A DNA stretch of 64,000 nt, taken from positions 1-64,000 of the forward strand of contig NZ_CAHS01000004.1 in NCBI RefSeq assembly GCF_001050515.1. Direction: 5' to 3'. Position 1 is the first letter of the stretch, and each line of letters begins with the position of its first letter. The position numbers and the translations under genes are program-made. The notes under the pieces are model-generated. The model was not told where the DNA came from. It worked only from the letters and a program-made list of their open reading frames with translations, and ran no database searches. The DNA comes from Erwinia piriflorinigrans CFBP 5888. Lineage in GTDB: Bacteria > Pseudomonadota > Gammaproteobacteria > Enterobacterales > Enterobacteriaceae. Below, piece by piece: positions 42,350 through 53,209 of this stretch.

Positions 42350-43174
42350 ATGCAGTTCTCGAAAATGCACGGTCTCGGCAACGACTTCATGGTGGTGGAT
42401 GCCGTTACGCAAAATGTCTATTTCTCTCCAGAACTGATCCGTCGTCTGGCCGATCGCCATCTGGGGATCGGCTTTGATCAGTTACTGATCGTCGAACCGC
42501 CTTACGATCCCGACCTCGACTTCCACTACCGTATTTTTAATGCTGACGGCAGCGAAGTGGCGCAGTGTGGTAATGGCGCGCGCTGCTTTGCCCGTTTTGT
42601 CCGGCTTAAAGGTCTGACAAATAAGAATGAGATCCGCGTCAGCACCCAGTCGGGTCGAATGGTATTGAGCATCACTCAGGATGAGTTGGTCTGCGTGAAT
42701 ATGGGCGAACCTAATTTTGAACCGCAGCAGATACCGTTCCGGGCCCAAAAAGCAGAAAACATTTATCTGATGCGCGCCGTTGAACAAACCGTCATGTGTG
42801 GAGTGGTATCAATGGGTAATCCTCACTGCGTATTACAGGTTGATAACGTCAAAACGGCGGCTGTTGAAACACTCGGCCCGGTTCTGGAGAGCCACGAGCG
42901 CTTCCCGGAACGGGTTAACGTCGGCTTTATGGAAGTGGTTCACCGTGAGCATATCCGCCTGCGCGTTTATGAACGTGGTGCGGGTGAAACCCAGGCCTGC
43001 GGCAGCGGAGCCTGTGCAGCGGTGGCGGTGGGCATCCAGCAGGGGCTGCTGGCAGAAAAAGTGCGGGTCGATTTACCCGGCGGTTCGCTGAATATTGCCT
43101 GGAAAGGGCCAGGACATCCCCTGCATATGACCGGGCCAGCCACTCACGTTTATGACGGATTTATCCATTTATGA
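42350..43174 (+). CDS. dapF: Diaminopimelate epimerase
   Basis: A 274-aa PLP-independent epimerase that turns LL-DAP into meso-DAP for lysine and peptidoglycan. The catalytic cysteines are C73 in AQCGNGARC and the one in [11 protein letters not shown] near residue 217. The ATG at 42350 gives the family start [13 protein letters not shown]; eight further in-frame codons upstream are probably not used. It overlaps yigA by 4 nt. Confidence 0.96.
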   Translation: MQFSKMHGLGNDFMVVDAVTQNVYFSPELIRRLADRHLGIGFDQLLIVEPPYDPDLDFHYRIFNADGSEVAQCGNGARCFARFVRLKGLTNKNEIRVSTQSGRMVLSITQDELVCVNMGEPNFEPQQIPFRAQKAENIYLMRAVEQTVMCGVVSMGNPHCVLQVDNVKTAAVETLGPVLESHERFPERVNVGFMEVVHREHIRLRVYERGAGETQACGSGACAAVAVGIQQGLLAEKVRVDLPGGSLNIAWKGPGHPLHMTGPATHVYDGFIHL

Positions 43175-43881
43175 AACAGGTCGGAGAACACGCACAGAAC
43201 GCCGAAGCCACTCTGCTGGACGATGACATCGTGAGTGATTTCCTGCGGCAAAACCCGGACTTCTTTATGCGCAATGCCCGGCAGGTCGAGCAGATGATGA
43301 TACCTCACCCGGTGCGCGGTTCGGTGTCTCTGGTTGAGTGGCAGCTGAAACGTCAGCGCCATCATATCCAGCAGCTGGAGGAAGAGATCACGCTATTGAT
43401 GGAGCAGGCCAGCGCGAACCAACAGCTGTTTGAGCGTTTACTCGCCTTACAGGGGCATCTGGTTTCGGCTTCCAGCCTGCATGACATGCTTAATCGTCTG
43501 CATCGCTGGGCGCGCGAATTTGGCCTGGCCGGGGCAAATATCCGTTTATTCAGCGAGAAATGGCGCATTGGAGCCCCTTCTGATTTCACCCAACTGGCAC
43601 TGTCTCGCCAGGCATTTGAGCCGTTACGCATTCAGCGGCTGGGCAAGCAAAATCATTACCTCGGCAGCCTGAATGGCCCAGAATTACTGTTGCTGCTTCC
43701 GCAGGCAAAAGCGATCGGTTCGGTGGCCGTGTCGCTGTTAGGTGAAGACGGCGATCTTGGCGTGCTGATTTTCAGCAGCCGTGACGGCCAGCATTATCAG
43801 TCCGGTATGGGAACGGTGCTGTTACAGCATCTGTCCGTGATGCTGCCACAGCTGCTGTCGCGTTGGATTGAGCGCGTGTGA
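43171..43881 (+). CDS. yigA: DUF484 family protein YigA
   Basis: A 236-aa protein of the DUF484 family with a coiled coil at about 50-75 followed by a GAF-like C-terminal half. Function unknown. It lies between dapF and xerC, overlapping both by 4 nt, as in E. coli, so it is part of the dapF-yigA-xerC-yigB-uvrD transcript. Confidence 0.93.
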   Translation: MKQVGEHAQNAEATLLDDDIVSDFLRQNPDFFMRNARQVEQMMIPHPVRGSVSLVEWQLKRQRHHIQQLEEEITLLMEQASANQQLFERLLALQGHLVSASSLHDMLNRLHRWAREFGLAGANIRLFSEKWRIGAPSDFTQLALSRQAFEPLRIQRLGKQNHYLGSLNGPELLLLLPQAKAIGSVAVSLLGEDGDLGVLIFSSRDGQHYQSGMGTVLLQHLSVMLPQLLSRWIERV

Positions 43882-44786
43882 ACAGCGTATCCCCTCTGCT
43901 TGCTGCCGTAGAGGGTTTTCTGCGCTTTTTAAAAGTGGAGCGTCAGCTTAGTCCGCTCACCCAGATCAACTATCGCCGTCAGCTTAGCGCGCTTATTGTC
44001 CTGCTCGACGAACTCAGGGTCAGTGACTGGGCGCGACTGGATGCCGCACTGGTACGTTCTCTGGCCGCACGTAGTACCCGCAGTGGATTAAAACCTGCCA
44101 GCCTTGCCCTGCGCCTTTCTGCATTACGCAGCTTTCTTGACTGGCTGGTGAGCCAGGGCGTGATCAAAGCCAACCCGGCGAAAGGCGTGGCCACGCCGCG
44201 TGCGGCACGCCATCTGCCGAAAAACATGGATGTCGATGAAGTGAATCGCCTGCTGGAGATCGATCTTAACGATCCGCTGGCGGTACGCGATCGCGCCATG
44301 CTGGAGGTAATGTATGGTGCCGGGCTGCGTTTATCCGAACTGGTGGGCATTGACCTCGGGCATCTCGATCTGGCGTCCGGCGAGGTATGGGTTGTGGGTA
44401 AAGGGAGCAAAGAGCGCCGCCTGCCGATGGGGCGTACTGCCGTATACTGGATTGAAAACTGGCTGGAAATGCGCGAACTGTTTGACCCGGAAGACAACGC
44501 TCTGTTCCTGTCGAATAAAGGCAAGCGCATTTCGACACGGAATGTGCAAAAGCGCTTTGCCGAATGGGGAGTGAAGCAGGGCTTATCCAGCCATATTCAT
44601 CCGCATAAGCTGCGGCATTCATTCGCCACGCATATGCTGGAATCGAGTGGCGATCTGCGTGCGGTGCAGGAGCTGCTAGGTCATGCTAACCTGACCACCA
44701 CCCAGATCTATACACATCTCGACTTTCAACACCTGGCATCAGTTTATGATGCTGCTCATCCCCGTGCGAAACGAGGAAAATCCTGA
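43878..44786 (+). CDS. xerC: Site-specific tyrosine recombinase XerC
   Basis: Works with XerD at dif to resolve chromosome dimers. The 302-aa protein has an N-terminal SAM-like core-binding domain and a catalytic domain with R151, K175, H243, R246, H269 and nucleophile Y278. The start is a GTG overlapping yigA. It shares one base with the next start (TGATG). Confidence 0.96.
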   Translation: MNSVSPLLAAVEGFLRFLKVERQLSPLTQINYRRQLSALIVLLDELRVSDWARLDAALVRSLAARSTRSGLKPASLALRLSALRSFLDWLVSQGVIKANPAKGVATPRAARHLPKNMDVDEVNRLLEIDLNDPLAVRDRAMLEVMYGAGLRLSELVGIDLGHLDLASGEVWVVGKGSKERRLPMGRTAVYWIENWLEMRELFDPEDNALFLSNKGKRISTRNVQKRFAEWGVKQGLSSHIHPHKLRHSFATHMLESSGDLRAVQELLGHANLTTTQIYTHLDFQHLASVYDAAHPRAKRGKS

Positions 44787-45502
44787 TGCACTTTTACCGC
44801 TCGCTGCGTCCTATTGCGGCCATGACCTTCGACCTCGACGATACCCTGTATGACAATTTCCCAGTGATCCGCCGCACCACGCAGGCCTCTCATGCCGCGT
44901 TGCAGGCACATCATCCGGCGCTACAGGACTTTAGCGTGCAGCAGTATCAGCAGGTGCGTGAACGGCTGCTGGCCGCTGAGCCGGAAATTTATCACGACGT
45001 GACGGAATGGCGGCGTCGCGCCGTCGAACAATCGATGCTGGATGTCGGTATCCCTTCCGCACAGGCAGCCAGCGGTGCGCATACCGTCATGGACGTTTTC
45101 GCTCACTGGCGTAGCCAGATTGACGTGCCCACAGAAACGCACAATACGCTGGCCTCGCTGGCCGCGCGGATACCGCTGGTGGCGATCACCAACGGTAACG
45201 CTGAACCTCATCTGTGCGGACTGGATAAATACTTCCAGTTTATTTTACGTGCCGGGCCAGATGGTCGCGCCAAGCCCTGGCAGGACATGTATCACCGTGC
45301 TGCTGAACGCCTGAACCTGCGCCCGGAACATATCCTGCATATCGGTGACGATCTGACGACCGATGTGGCTGGCGCAGTACGCTCCGGGATGCAGGCGTGC
45401 TGGATTAACCTGCATGAAGGGAATCTGATGCACATCAATGATTCCCGTCTGCTCCCCACGCTGGAAATTTCGCAGTTGGCATCGCTGACTGCGCTGATAT
45501 AA
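44786..45502 (+). CDS. yigB: HAD-family FMN phosphatase YigB
   Basis: A 238-aa haloacid dehalogenase-type phosphatase; E. coli YigB dephosphorylates FMN to riboflavin. Motif I is [10 protein letters not shown] (about 14-23), motif [10 protein letters not shown], motif III includes KPWQDMY, and motif IV is [13 protein letters not shown]. Confidence 0.94.
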   Translation: MHFYRSLRPIAAMTFDLDDTLYDNFPVIRRTTQASHAALQAHHPALQDFSVQQYQQVRERLLAAEPEIYHDVTEWRRRAVEQSMLDVGIPSAQAASGAHTVMDVFAHWRSQIDVPTETHNTLASLAARIPLVAITNGNAEPHLCGLDKYFQFILRAGPDGRAKPWQDMYHRAAERLNLRPEHILHIGDDLTTDVAGAVRSGMQACWINLHEGNLMHINDSRLLPTLEISQLASLTALI

Positions 45503-45522
45503 TAACCTGGTTATTTAACCAG
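45476..45522 (+). promoter_or_regulatory. uvrD promoter with candidate LexA box
   Basis: TTGGCA at 45476-45481, a 16-nt spacer, and a perfect TATAAT at 45498-45503. Directly behind it lies CTGGTTATTTAACCAG (45507-45522), a palindrome with the CTG-N10-CAG outline of an SOS box, where E. coli uvrD has its LexA site. Confidence 0.65.
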
Positions 45523-45559
45523 TGGAGCGGCCTGCCGCTCCCGATCCCTGATGGTGCCT

Positions 45560-47722
45560 ATGGACGTTTCTGACCTGCTCGATAGCTTGAATGACAAACA
45601 ACGTGAAGCCGTGGCCGCGCCGCGCAGTAATCTGCTGGTGCTGGCCGGAGCGGGCAGTGGCAAAACGCGCGTGCTGGTACATCGCATCGCCTGGCTGATG
45701 GCGGTAGAAAACTGTTCTCCTCATTCGATCATGGCGGTAACGTTCACCAACAAGGCGGCGGCGGAAATGCGCCATCGTATTGAACAGCTGATTGGCACCA
45801 GCCAGGGCGGCATGTGGATCGGCACCTTCCACGGTCTGGCGCACCGCTTACTGCGTGCGCACCATCTGGATGCCAACCTGCCGCAGGACTTCCAGATCCT
45901 CGACAGTGAAGATCAGCTACGCCTGCTGAAACGCCTGATTAAAGCGATGAATCTGGATGAGAAGCAGTGGCCAGCCCGTCAGGGGATGTGGTACATCAAC
46001 GGCAAGAAAGACGAAGGCCTGCGTCCGAAGCATATTGAAAGCTACGGCAACCCGATTGAGCAAACCTGGCTGCGTATTTACCAGGCCTACCAGGAGGCAT
46101 GCGATCGCGCCGGGCTGGTGGATTTCGCCGAGCTGCTGCTGCGTGCGCACGAGCTGTGGCTGAATAAACCGCATATCCTTAACCACTATCGTGAAAGGTT
46201 CACCAACATCCTGGTGGACGAATTCCAGGATACCAACAATATCCAGTATGCCTGGATCCGTATGCTGGCCGGTGACACGGGGAAAGTGATTATCGTCGGT
46301 GATGACGATCAGTCGATCTACGGCTGGCGTGGGGCGCAGGTGGAAAATATCCAGCGCTTCCTGAACGATTTCCCGGCGGCAGAAACCATTCGTCTTGAGC
46401 AGAACTACCGTTCGACGAACAACATCCTGAAAGCCGCGAATACCCTGATTGCCAACAACAACGGCCGCTTGGGTAAAGAGCTGTGGACCGAAGACAGCGA
46501 CGGCGAGCCCATTGCGATTTACTGCGCCTTTAACGAGCTGGATGAAGCGCGCTTTGTGGTTAATCGCATCAAGGTATGGATGGAGAAGGGCGGAGCGCTG
46601 AATGACTGCGCCATCCTGTACCGCAGTAACGCCCAGTCGCGCGTGCTGGAAGAAGCACTGTTACAAACCAGCATGCCGTACCGTATTTATGGCGGCATGC
46701 GCTTCTTCGAACGCCAGGAAATCAAGGATTCTCTCGCCTATCTGCGCCTGATCTCCAACCGTAATGACGATGCGGCTTTTGAGCGCGTGGTGAATACCCC
46801 CACGCGCGGTATCGGCGACCGCACGCTTGATGTGGTTCGCCAGACGGCGCGTGAGCGCCAGCTGACCTTATGGCAAACCGCCCGCGCGCTGTTACAGGAA
46901 AAAGCGCTGGCCGGGCGTGCGGCTTCCGCACTGCAACGTTTCACCGAACTGGTGGACTCGCTGGCGCACGAAACCAGCGAAATGCCGCTGCACGTTCAGA
47001 CGGATCGGGTCATTAAAGACTCCGGCCTGTGGCTGATGTACGAGCAGGAGAAAGGCGAGAAGGGCCAGGCGCGTATCGAAAACCTTGAAGAACTGGTCAA
47101 TGCCACCCGCCAGTACAGCTATCAGGATGAGGATGAAGACCTGATGCCGCTACAGGCATTTTTGTCTCATGCCGCGCTGGAAGCGGGGGAAGGACAGGCC
47201 GATAAGTGGCAGGACGCCGTGCAGCTGATGACCATGCACGCCGCGAAAGGTCTTGAATTTATGCAGGTATTCATCGTCGGCATGGAGGAAGGCATGTTCC
47301 CCAGCCAGATGTCGCTTGAAGAGGGCGGCCGACTGGAAGAGGAGCGCCGTCTTGCCTATGTCGGCGTGACGCGGGCGATGCAGAAGCTGACGCTGACCTA
47401 CGCTGAAACCCGGCGGTTGTACGGCAAGGAGGTCTATCATCGGCCTTCGCGCTTTATTGGAGAGCTGCCGGAGGAGTGTGTCGAAGAGGTGCGACTGCGT
47501 GCCAGCGTCAGTCGGCCGGTCAGCCATCAGCGTATGGGCACGCCGGTGGCGAAAAATGACAGCGGCTTTGCCCTCGGCCAGCGGGTACACCATGCGAAAT
47601 TTGGCGAAGGGACGATCGTCAACCTCGAAGGCAGCGGTGAGCATAGCCGTCTACAGGTGGCGTTTCAGGGCCAGGGAATTAAATGGCTGGTCGCCGCATA
47701 CGCCAAATTGGAAGCAATGTAA
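45560..47722 (+). CDS. uvrD: DNA helicase II (UvrD)
   Basis: A 720-aa superfamily 1A 3'-5' helicase for nucleotide excision and mismatch repair. Walker A AGAGSGKT is at residues 29-36, motif II VDEFQDTN, motif [16 protein letters not shown], motif VI VGVTRAMQKL. The C-terminal Tudor-like region (HHAKFGEGTIVNLEGSG) interacts with RNA polymerase in E. coli. The ATG at 45560 gives the family length. Confidence 0.97.
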   Translation: MDVSDLLDSLNDKQREAVAAPRSNLLVLAGAGSGKTRVLVHRIAWLMAVENCSPHSIMAVTFTNKAAAEMRHRIEQLIGTSQGGMWIGTFHGLAHRLLRAHHLDANLPQDFQILDSEDQLRLLKRLIKAMNLDEKQWPARQGMWYINGKKDEGLRPKHIESYGNPIEQTWLRIYQAYQEACDRAGLVDFAELLLRAHELWLNKPHILNHYRERFTNILVDEFQDTNNIQYAWIRMLAGDTGKVIIVGDDDQSIYGWRGAQVENIQRFLNDFPAAETIRLEQNYRSTNNILKAANTLIANNNGRLGKELWTEDSDGEPIAIYCAFNELDEARFVVNRIKVWMEKGGALNDCAILYRSNAQSRVLEEALLQTSMPYRIYGGMRFFERQEIKDSLAYLRLISNRNDDAAFERVVNTPTRGIGDRTLDVVRQTARERQLTLWQTARALLQEKALAGRAASALQRFTELVDSLAHETSEMPLHVQTDRVIKDSGLWLMYEQEKGEKGQARIENLEELVNATRQYSYQDEDEDLMPLQAFLSHAALEAGEGQADKWQDAVQLMTMHAAKGLEFMQVFIVGMEEGMFPSQMSLEEGGRLEEERRLAYVGVTRAMQKLTLTYAETRRLYGKEVYHRPSRFIGELPEECVEEVRLRASVSRPVSHQRMGTPVAKNDSGFALGQRVHHAKFGEGTIVNLEGSGEHSRLQVAFQGQGIKWLVAAYAKLEAM

Positions 47723-47815
47723 TAGCGGACGGGGCGCACGGGCCTGCTGCTGGCTTGACGCCTTTTTCGTCTCGGCGTAACATGCGCCCATCACTATCAT
47801 AAGAGGACATTCGCC

Positions 47816-47872
47816 TTGGACACACCCAGTAGATACTGGCTCACTGACCTGGACAACAGGTACAACTCCTAA
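47816..47872 (+). CDS. corL: corA leader peptide CorL
   Basis: An 18-aa ORF, MDTPSRYWLTDLDNRYNS, starting with TTG and preceded by AAGAGGA at a good distance. It occupies the position of CorL, described in the Salmonella corA leader, where its translation sets Rho-dependent termination within the leader in response to Mg2+. A stem GGCTATC...GATAGCC (47873-47896) follows the stop at once. It is too short for most gene finders. Confidence 0.75.
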   Translation: MDTPSRYWLTDLDNRYNS

Positions 47873-48019
47873 GGCTATCCTCCTTTGCCGATAGCCTTCG
47901 TGGTTGTTGGCGATGCTATTTTCCCGTCGCTGTGAGTCCTTCCCTATCTCTGACTGAAACGCATGTTTCCGTGTTCGAGCGCTTTGTCCCAATCATCACT
48001 GCGAATTGGGAATACAGCC

Positions 48020-48979
48020 ATGCTGAGCGCATTTAAACTGGATAAAAGCCGTCTGACTCGTCTTGAACTGGATGATGCGGGTGGTAGAGACGATCTGAGC
48101 GATTCCGTTTGGGTGGATCTGATTGAACCCGAAGATGCCGAACGCGCACGCGTTCAGGACGAACTGGGCCAGGTCCTGGCAACCAGCCCGGAGCTGGAAG
48201 ATATCGAAGCCTCTGCGCGTTTCTTTGAAGATGAAGACGGTCTGCATATCCACTCCTTTTTCTTTTATGAAGATGCTGAAGATCATGCCGGTAACTCGAC
48301 GGTGGCCTTCACTATCCGTGAAGGGCGTCTGTACACCCTGCGTGAGCGCGAGCTTCCGGCGTTTCGCCTTTACCGTATGCGTGCACGTAGTCAAACCCTG
48401 ATCGACGGCAATGCCTTTGAGCTGTTGTTGGATCTGTTTGAAACCAAAATTGAGCAGCTGGCGGACGAGATCGAAACCGTTTATAGCGATCTGGAAAAAC
48501 TCAGCCGGGTGATTATGGAAGGGAAGCAGGGCGATGAGTTTGACGCCGCCCTGTCGACGCTGGCCGGACAGGAGGATGTTGGCTGGAAGGTGCGTCTGTG
48601 TCTGATGGACACCCAGCGAGCGCTGAATTTCCTGGTACGAAAAGCGCGGCTGCCGGGTAATCAGCTGGAGCAGGCGCGTGAGGTTCTGCGCGATATCGAA
48701 TCCCTGCTGCCGCACAATGAGTCGCTGTTCCAGAAGGTCAACTTCCTGATGCAGGCGGCGATGGGCTTTATCAATATTGAACAAAGCCGCATTATCAAAA
48801 TCTTCTCGGTCGTTTCGGTGGTGTTCCTGCCGCCTACGCTGGTGGCATCAAGCTACGGCATGAACTTTGAATTTATGCCGGAGCTGAAGTGGAGCCTGGG
48901 TTATCCGGGGGCGATTGTCCTGATGATCCTCGCCGGGCTGGCACCTTATGCTTACTTTAAGCGCAAAAACTGGCTGTAG
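48020..48979 (+). CDS. corA: Magnesium/cobalt transporter CorA
   Basis: A 319-aa homopentameric Mg2+ channel. A large N-terminal cytoplasmic domain is followed by two membrane helices at the C-terminus, with the signature YGMN ([13 protein letters not shown]) between them and the tail FKRKNWL. It is 3 residues longer than the E. coli protein because of a short insertion (AGGRDD) near residue 20. The leader 47723-48019 carries corL. Confidence 0.96.
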   Translation: MLSAFKLDKSRLTRLELDDAGGRDDLSDSVWVDLIEPEDAERARVQDELGQVLATSPELEDIEASARFFEDEDGLHIHSFFFYEDAEDHAGNSTVAFTIREGRLYTLRERELPAFRLYRMRARSQTLIDGNAFELLLDLFETKIEQLADEIETVYSDLEKLSRVIMEGKQGDEFDAALSTLAGQEDVGWKVRLCLMDTQRALNFLVRKARLPGNQLEQAREVLRDIESLLPHNESLFQKVNFLMQAAMGFINIEQSRIIKIFSVVSVVFLPPTLVASSYGMNFEFMPELKWSLGYPGAIVLMILAGLAPYAYFKRKNWL

Positions 48980-48998
48980 ATCACCCGCCGTTTCTTCT

Positions 48999-49469
48999 TC
49001 AACCGACCAGATAAGTCGCGCTGGCGCTGGCAATATGTACGCCAGCGTCATTATGCAGCTCAACCCTTGCAACGGAGATCTTGTTACCACCGCGCAACAG
49101 GCTGCTGCTGGCAATAAAGTGTTCCCCGCGTCCTGGCCGCAGATAATCCACCCGCAGGTCGATGGTGCCCATACGCGACAGGCGCTGGCGCAGTTCGTCT
49201 TCGTGAATGCTTTGCTGGCGGGTCAGGGCGCTACTGACACACACCAGACCGGCAGCCACATCCAGTACTGAGGCGATAACGCCACCGTGCAAAATGGCCT
49301 GGGCGGTATTACCGACCAACGTAGGCTGATTAACCAGGCTTAACTGTGCGAATTCGGATTCAAGACGGTCCAGTGTCAGACCAAGTTGACGATTAAACGG
49401 CATATCATAAACAAAAATCTTGCCAATCAGACGGCGCGCGGCCATCGGGTCTAAAGTGAGCACGGACAT
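48999..49469 (-). CDS. yigI: Hotdog-fold acyl-CoA thioesterase YigI
   Basis: A 156-aa single-domain hotdog protein of the PaaI/YigI type. [16 protein letters not shown] (about 61-76) is the active-site helix. E. coli YigI is a medium/long-chain acyl-CoA thioesterase. In E. coli rarD and others lie beside it; here it directly follows corA in convergent orientation. Confidence 0.9.
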   Translation of the reverse strand: MSVLTLDPMAARRLIGKIFVYDMPFNRQLGLTLDRLESEFAQLSLVNQPTLVGNTAQAILHGGVIASVLDVAAGLVCVSSALTRQQSIHEDELRQRLSRMGTIDLRVDYLRPGRGEHFIASSSLLRGGNKISVARVELHNDAGVHIASASATYLVG

Positions 49470-49641
49470 GATAACAAAGTTCCTTCTGACGCAGTCGACC
49501 TGAAAATGTTAACCGGAAGGCATATTTTATGCTGAATATTCAGCCGTTTCTATATTCGGAAATATGGACTCATAGACTAAGAATTTTCTGTGTAGAATGG
49601 CGTGCTTTGAACCACCTTATCTGCCTCTCCCGGGAGAATAT

Positions 49642-50520
49642 ATGACTCTGCTGAAAGGACTGCTGGCAACCGCTCTGCTGTTGCCGACGTTAGTAGTGGC
49701 TCAGGAAGCCACGATTAAACAGGTGCATGACCAGCCTGCGGTGCCTGGCAGTATTATCGCCAATCTGCTGGAAAAACATGACAACCCCTTCGTGATGTAC
49801 CCTTACGAAAGTAATTATCTGCTGTATACCGACACCAGCAACCTGAATAAAGAAGCGATTCGGACTTACAGCTGGAGCGATAAAGCCAAGCACGATGAGG
49901 TGAAATTTCAGCTGAGCCTGGCATTCCCGCTGTGGCGCGGTATTGTTGGCGACAACTCAGTGCTGGCCGCTTCCTATACGCAGAAATCCTGGTGGCAGCT
50001 CTCCAACCGCAGCGAATCTTCACCCTTTCGTGAGACCGATTATGAGCCACAAATTTTTCTCGGCTGGGCCACGGACTACCGCTTTGCTGGATGGACATTA
50101 CGTGACGTCGAAACCGGTTTCAATCATCAGTCTAACGGACGTTCTGAACCCACATCCCGCAGCTGGAACCGGGTTTATGCCCGTCTGATGGCGGAAAACG
50201 GCAACTGGCTGGTAGAAGTTAAACCCTGGTACCGTCTTCCAGAAAGTGAAAATAATGACGATAACCCGGATATCACCAAGTACATGGGGTATTATCGCCT
50301 GACGGTGGGCTACCAGTTGGGTGACAGCATCTTCAGCCTGAAGAGCAACTACAACTGGAACAGCGGCTACGGCGGTGCCGAGCTGGGCTGGAGCTATCCA
50401 CTGACAGAACATGTGCGCTTTTATACCCAAGTGTTCAGCGGGTACGGGGAATCCCTTATCGACTACAACCATCGCCAAACGCGCGTGGGTGTCGGCGTAA
50501 CGCTTAACGACCTGTTCTAA
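49642..50520 (+). CDS. pldA: Outer membrane phospholipase A
   Basis: A 292-aa beta-barrel phospholipase that removes misplaced phospholipids from the outer leaflet. A signal peptide MTLLKGLLATALLLPTLVVA, cleaved before QEATIK, fits the start at 49642. The catalytic His/Ser motif is FNHQSNGR, with Asn in SRSWNRVY, and the last residue is Phe as in barrel proteins. Confidence 0.95.
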   Translation: MTLLKGLLATALLLPTLVVAQEATIKQVHDQPAVPGSIIANLLEKHDNPFVMYPYESNYLLYTDTSNLNKEAIRTYSWSDKAKHDEVKFQLSLAFPLWRGIVGDNSVLAASYTQKSWWQLSNRSESSPFRETDYEPQIFLGWATDYRFAGWTLRDVETGFNHQSNGRSEPTSRSWNRVYARLMAENGNWLVEVKPWYRLPESENNDDNPDITKYMGYYRLTVGYQLGDSIFSLKSNYNWNSGYGGAELGWSYPLTEHVRFYTQVFSGYGESLIDYNHRQTRVGVGVTLNDLF

Positions 50521-50529
50521 GGTTACAGC

Positions 50530-50551
50530 AACCGGGCAGTGCTGCCCGGTT
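50530..50551 (+). terminator. Hairpin between pldA and recQ
   Basis: A perfect stem AACCGGGCA-gtgc-TGCCCGGTT, 9 nt after the pldA stop, without a strong T run. It may stabilise the pldA mRNA or act as a weak terminator. Confidence 0.6.
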
Positions 50552-50583
50552 GGAATTTATGTCATTGCAGATATGGGGACAAT

Positions 50584-52416
50584 GTGTCTACGGCAGCAGT
50601 CATCAATAACGAAGCGCTGGCAGACCAGGTATTGCGTGATACCTTCGGCTATCAGCAGTTTCGCCCGGGACAACAAGCCATCATCCAGGAGTCGTTGAAC
50701 GGACGTGACTGTCTGGTGGTGATGCCAACCGGTGGGGGTAAATCGCTCTGCTATCAGATCCCGGCGCTGGTGCGTCAGGGGCTGACGCTGGTGGTTTCCC
50801 CGCTGATCTCGCTGATGAAAGATCAGGTCGATCAGCTGTTGGCCAATGGGGTGGCAGCAGCCTGCCTCAATTCGACGCAAAACCGTGAAGAACAGCAAAA
50901 CGTCATGGCTGGCTGTCGTAGCGGAAAAGTGCGTTTGCTCTACATCGCGCCTGAACGCCTGATGATGGACAACTTCCTTGAGCAGCTCACGCACTGTCAC
51001 CCGGCAATGCTGGCGGTGGATGAAGCGCATTGTATCTCGCAGTGGGGTCACGATTTCCGCCCAGAATATGGCGCTCTGGGCCAGCTGCGTCAACGGCTGC
51101 CCGATGTGCCGGTGATGGCATTGACGGCCACAGCTGATGAAACCACGCGTAACGATATTGCCCGCCTGCTACAGCTCAACGATCCGCTGATCCAGATCAG
51201 CAGTTTTGATCGACCGAATATTCGCTATACGCTGGTGGAAAAATTTAAGCCAACTGAACAGCTGCTGCGCTACGTTCAGGACCAACGCGGCAAGTGCGGT
51301 ATTATTTACTGCAACAGCCGGGCGAAGGTTGAAGATACTGCGGCCCGTTTACAGAGTCGGGGTTTGAGCGTCGGGGCTTACCACGCCGGAATGGACAACG
51401 CGCACCGCGCCCAGGTGCAGGAAGCATTCCAGCGTGATGACCTGCAAATCGTCGTGGCGACGGTGGCGTTCGGGATGGGCATCAACAAGCCCAACGTGCG
51501 CTTTGTGGTTCACTTCGATATCCCACGTAATATCGAGTCCTATTACCAGGAAACCGGACGCGCCGGGCGTGATGGCCTGCCTGCTGAGGCGCTGTTACTG
51601 TACGACCCGGCGGATATGGCCTGGCTGCGCCGCTGTCTGGAAGAGAAGGTTCAGGGGCCGCTGCTGGACATTGAGCGCCATAAGTTGAATGCGATGGGAG
51701 CCTTTGCCGAGGCGCAAACCTGTCGCCGTCTGGTGCTGTTGAACTACTTCGGTGAAGGACGTCAGCAGGCGTGCGATAACTGTGATATCTGCCTTGACCC
51801 ACCCCGGCGCTACGATGGCCTGGTCGAAGCGCAAAAAGCGCTTTCCTGCGTTTATCGCGTGGGCCAGCGCTTTGGCATGGGGTATATCGTCGAGATCCTG
51901 CGCGGTGCCAATAACCAGCGTATTCGCGATATGCAGCACGATAAGCTGCCCGTATATGGCATTGGCCGCGATCAAAGCCATGAACACTGGACCAGCGTGC
52001 TGCGCCAGCTGATCCATCTCGGTTTGATGACGCAGAATATCGCCATGTACTCTGCCTTGCAGTTAACCGAAGCGGCCCGTCCGGTGCTGCGGGGTGAAGT
52101 ATCCCTGTTGCTGGCCGTACCGCGCCTGGTGAGCGTGAAAACACGCAGCAGCAGCCAGAAATCCTACGGCGGCAACTACGACCGCAAGCTGTTTGCGAAG
52201 TTGCGTAAACTGCGCAAGGCGATCGCTGATGAGGATAATCTTCCGCCGTACGTGGTATTTAATGACGCAACGCTGATTGAAATGGCGGAGCAGATGCCGA
52301 TCACCGCGTCAGAGATGCTGAGTGTTAACGGCGTCGGGCACAAAAAGCTGGAGCGCTTTGGTAGGCCGTTTCTGATGATGATCAAAGAGCATGTTGACGG
52401 CGGTGACGAAGAGTAA
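50584..52416 (+). CDS. recQ: ATP-dependent DNA helicase RecQ
   Basis: A 610-aa 3'-5' helicase of the RecF pathway. Walker A MPTGGGKS is at about 47-54, DEAH box [16 protein letters not shown], then RecQ-C-terminal zinc cysteines ([14 protein letters not shown]) and a C-terminal HRDC domain (about 530-605). A GTG start at 50584 with GGGG upstream matches the E. coli length within a residue. Confidence 0.96.
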   Translation: MSTAAVINNEALADQVLRDTFGYQQFRPGQQAIIQESLNGRDCLVVMPTGGGKSLCYQIPALVRQGLTLVVSPLISLMKDQVDQLLANGVAAACLNSTQNREEQQNVMAGCRSGKVRLLYIAPERLMMDNFLEQLTHCHPAMLAVDEAHCISQWGHDFRPEYGALGQLRQRLPDVPVMALTATADETTRNDIARLLQLNDPLIQISSFDRPNIRYTLVEKFKPTEQLLRYVQDQRGKCGIIYCNSRAKVEDTAARLQSRGLSVGAYHAGMDNAHRAQVQEAFQRDDLQIVVATVAFGMGINKPNVRFVVHFDIPRNIESYYQETGRAGRDGLPAEALLLYDPADMAWLRRCLEEKVQGPLLDIERHKLNAMGAFAEAQTCRRLVLLNYFGEGRQQACDNCDICLDPPRRYDGLVEAQKALSCVYRVGQRFGMGYIVEILRGANNQRIRDMQHDKLPVYGIGRDQSHEHWTSVLRQLIHLGLMTQNIAMYSALQLTEAARPVLRGEVSLLLAVPRLVSVKTRSSSQKSYGGNYDRKLFAKLRKLRKAIADEDNLPPYVVFNDATLIEMAEQMPITASEMLSVNGVGHKKLERFGRPFLMMIKEHVDGGDEE

Positions 52417-52437
52417 TCTCTGCGGCGCAGGTCACGA

Positions 52438-52474
52438 AAAAGCAGGCTGCTGGCGCGGAGCCTGCATTTTTTAT
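52438..52474 (+). terminator. Terminator between recQ and rhtB
   Basis: GCAGGCT ... AGCCTGC followed by A and T6, ending at the stop codon of the convergent rhtB. Confidence 0.82.
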
Positions 52475-53098
52475 TCAGGCAATCCGTCTTGCTGATGCCA
52501 GTAAAGCGCCCACCGCCATAAACAGGCCGCCAAAGATGCGGTTTAGTAATTTCATCTGATGCGGGCCTTTAATCCATGCTGAAATCCGTCTCGCCAGCGT
52601 GGCGTAACCTATCATGACGATGATATCGACCACTACCGTTGTCGCTCCCAGCACCAGATACTGCATGGCCTGTGGCCGATCGGGCATGATAAACTGCGGG
52701 AAAAGCGCCGCCAGAAAGATAATACTTTTGGGATTGGTCAGATTCACCATCACCGCACGGTTAAACAGCTTACGGCGCGGCATCGCCGTGGCCAGCGCAT
52801 TCAAATCTATCGCTCCGGCAGATCGCCACTGCTGAATACCCAGCCACACCAGGTAACCCGCACCGGCCCATTTCAGTATCTCAAAGGCCAACAGGGATTG
52901 GGAGAACAGCGCGCCCAGCCCGACACCGACCAGCACAATGTGCAGCGATAATCCTACCTGTAGGCCGGAAATTGAGGCGACAGTACCGCGATAACCGTGG
53001 CTGATGCCGGTACTCATGGTATTGATAGCGCCGGAACCCGGCGACAGGCTTAAGATGATGGTTGTTAACAGATAAGTCAGCCACCATTCGGTAGTCAT
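52475..53098 (-). CDS. rhtB: Homoserine/homoserine lactone efflux protein RhtB
   Basis: A 207-aa LysE/RhtB family exporter with six hydrophobic segments. It starts [20 protein letters not shown], with the family motif [13 protein letters not shown] and [18 protein letters not shown]. In E. coli rhtC accompanies it; rhtC is absent here. Confidence 0.94.
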   Translation of the reverse strand: MTTEWWLTYLLTTIILSLSPGSGAINTMSTGISHGYRGTVASISGLQVGLSLHIVLVGVGLGALFSQSLLAFEILKWAGAGYLVWLGIQQWRSAGAIDLNALATAMPRRKLFNRAVMVNLTNPKSIIFLAALFPQFIMPDRPQAMQYLVLGATTVVVDIIVMIGYATLARRISAWIKGPHQMKLLNRIFGGLFMAVGALLASARRIA

Positions 53099-53209
53099 GG
53101 TAACACTCCCGGAAAACGTTCAATTGTGACACAATACGTTATTGTTGAACGCCTTGCTACGGGTAACTCTGTTCACGTTGAATGAAGCGCCCCGAGTGGA
53201 AAACGTCTG

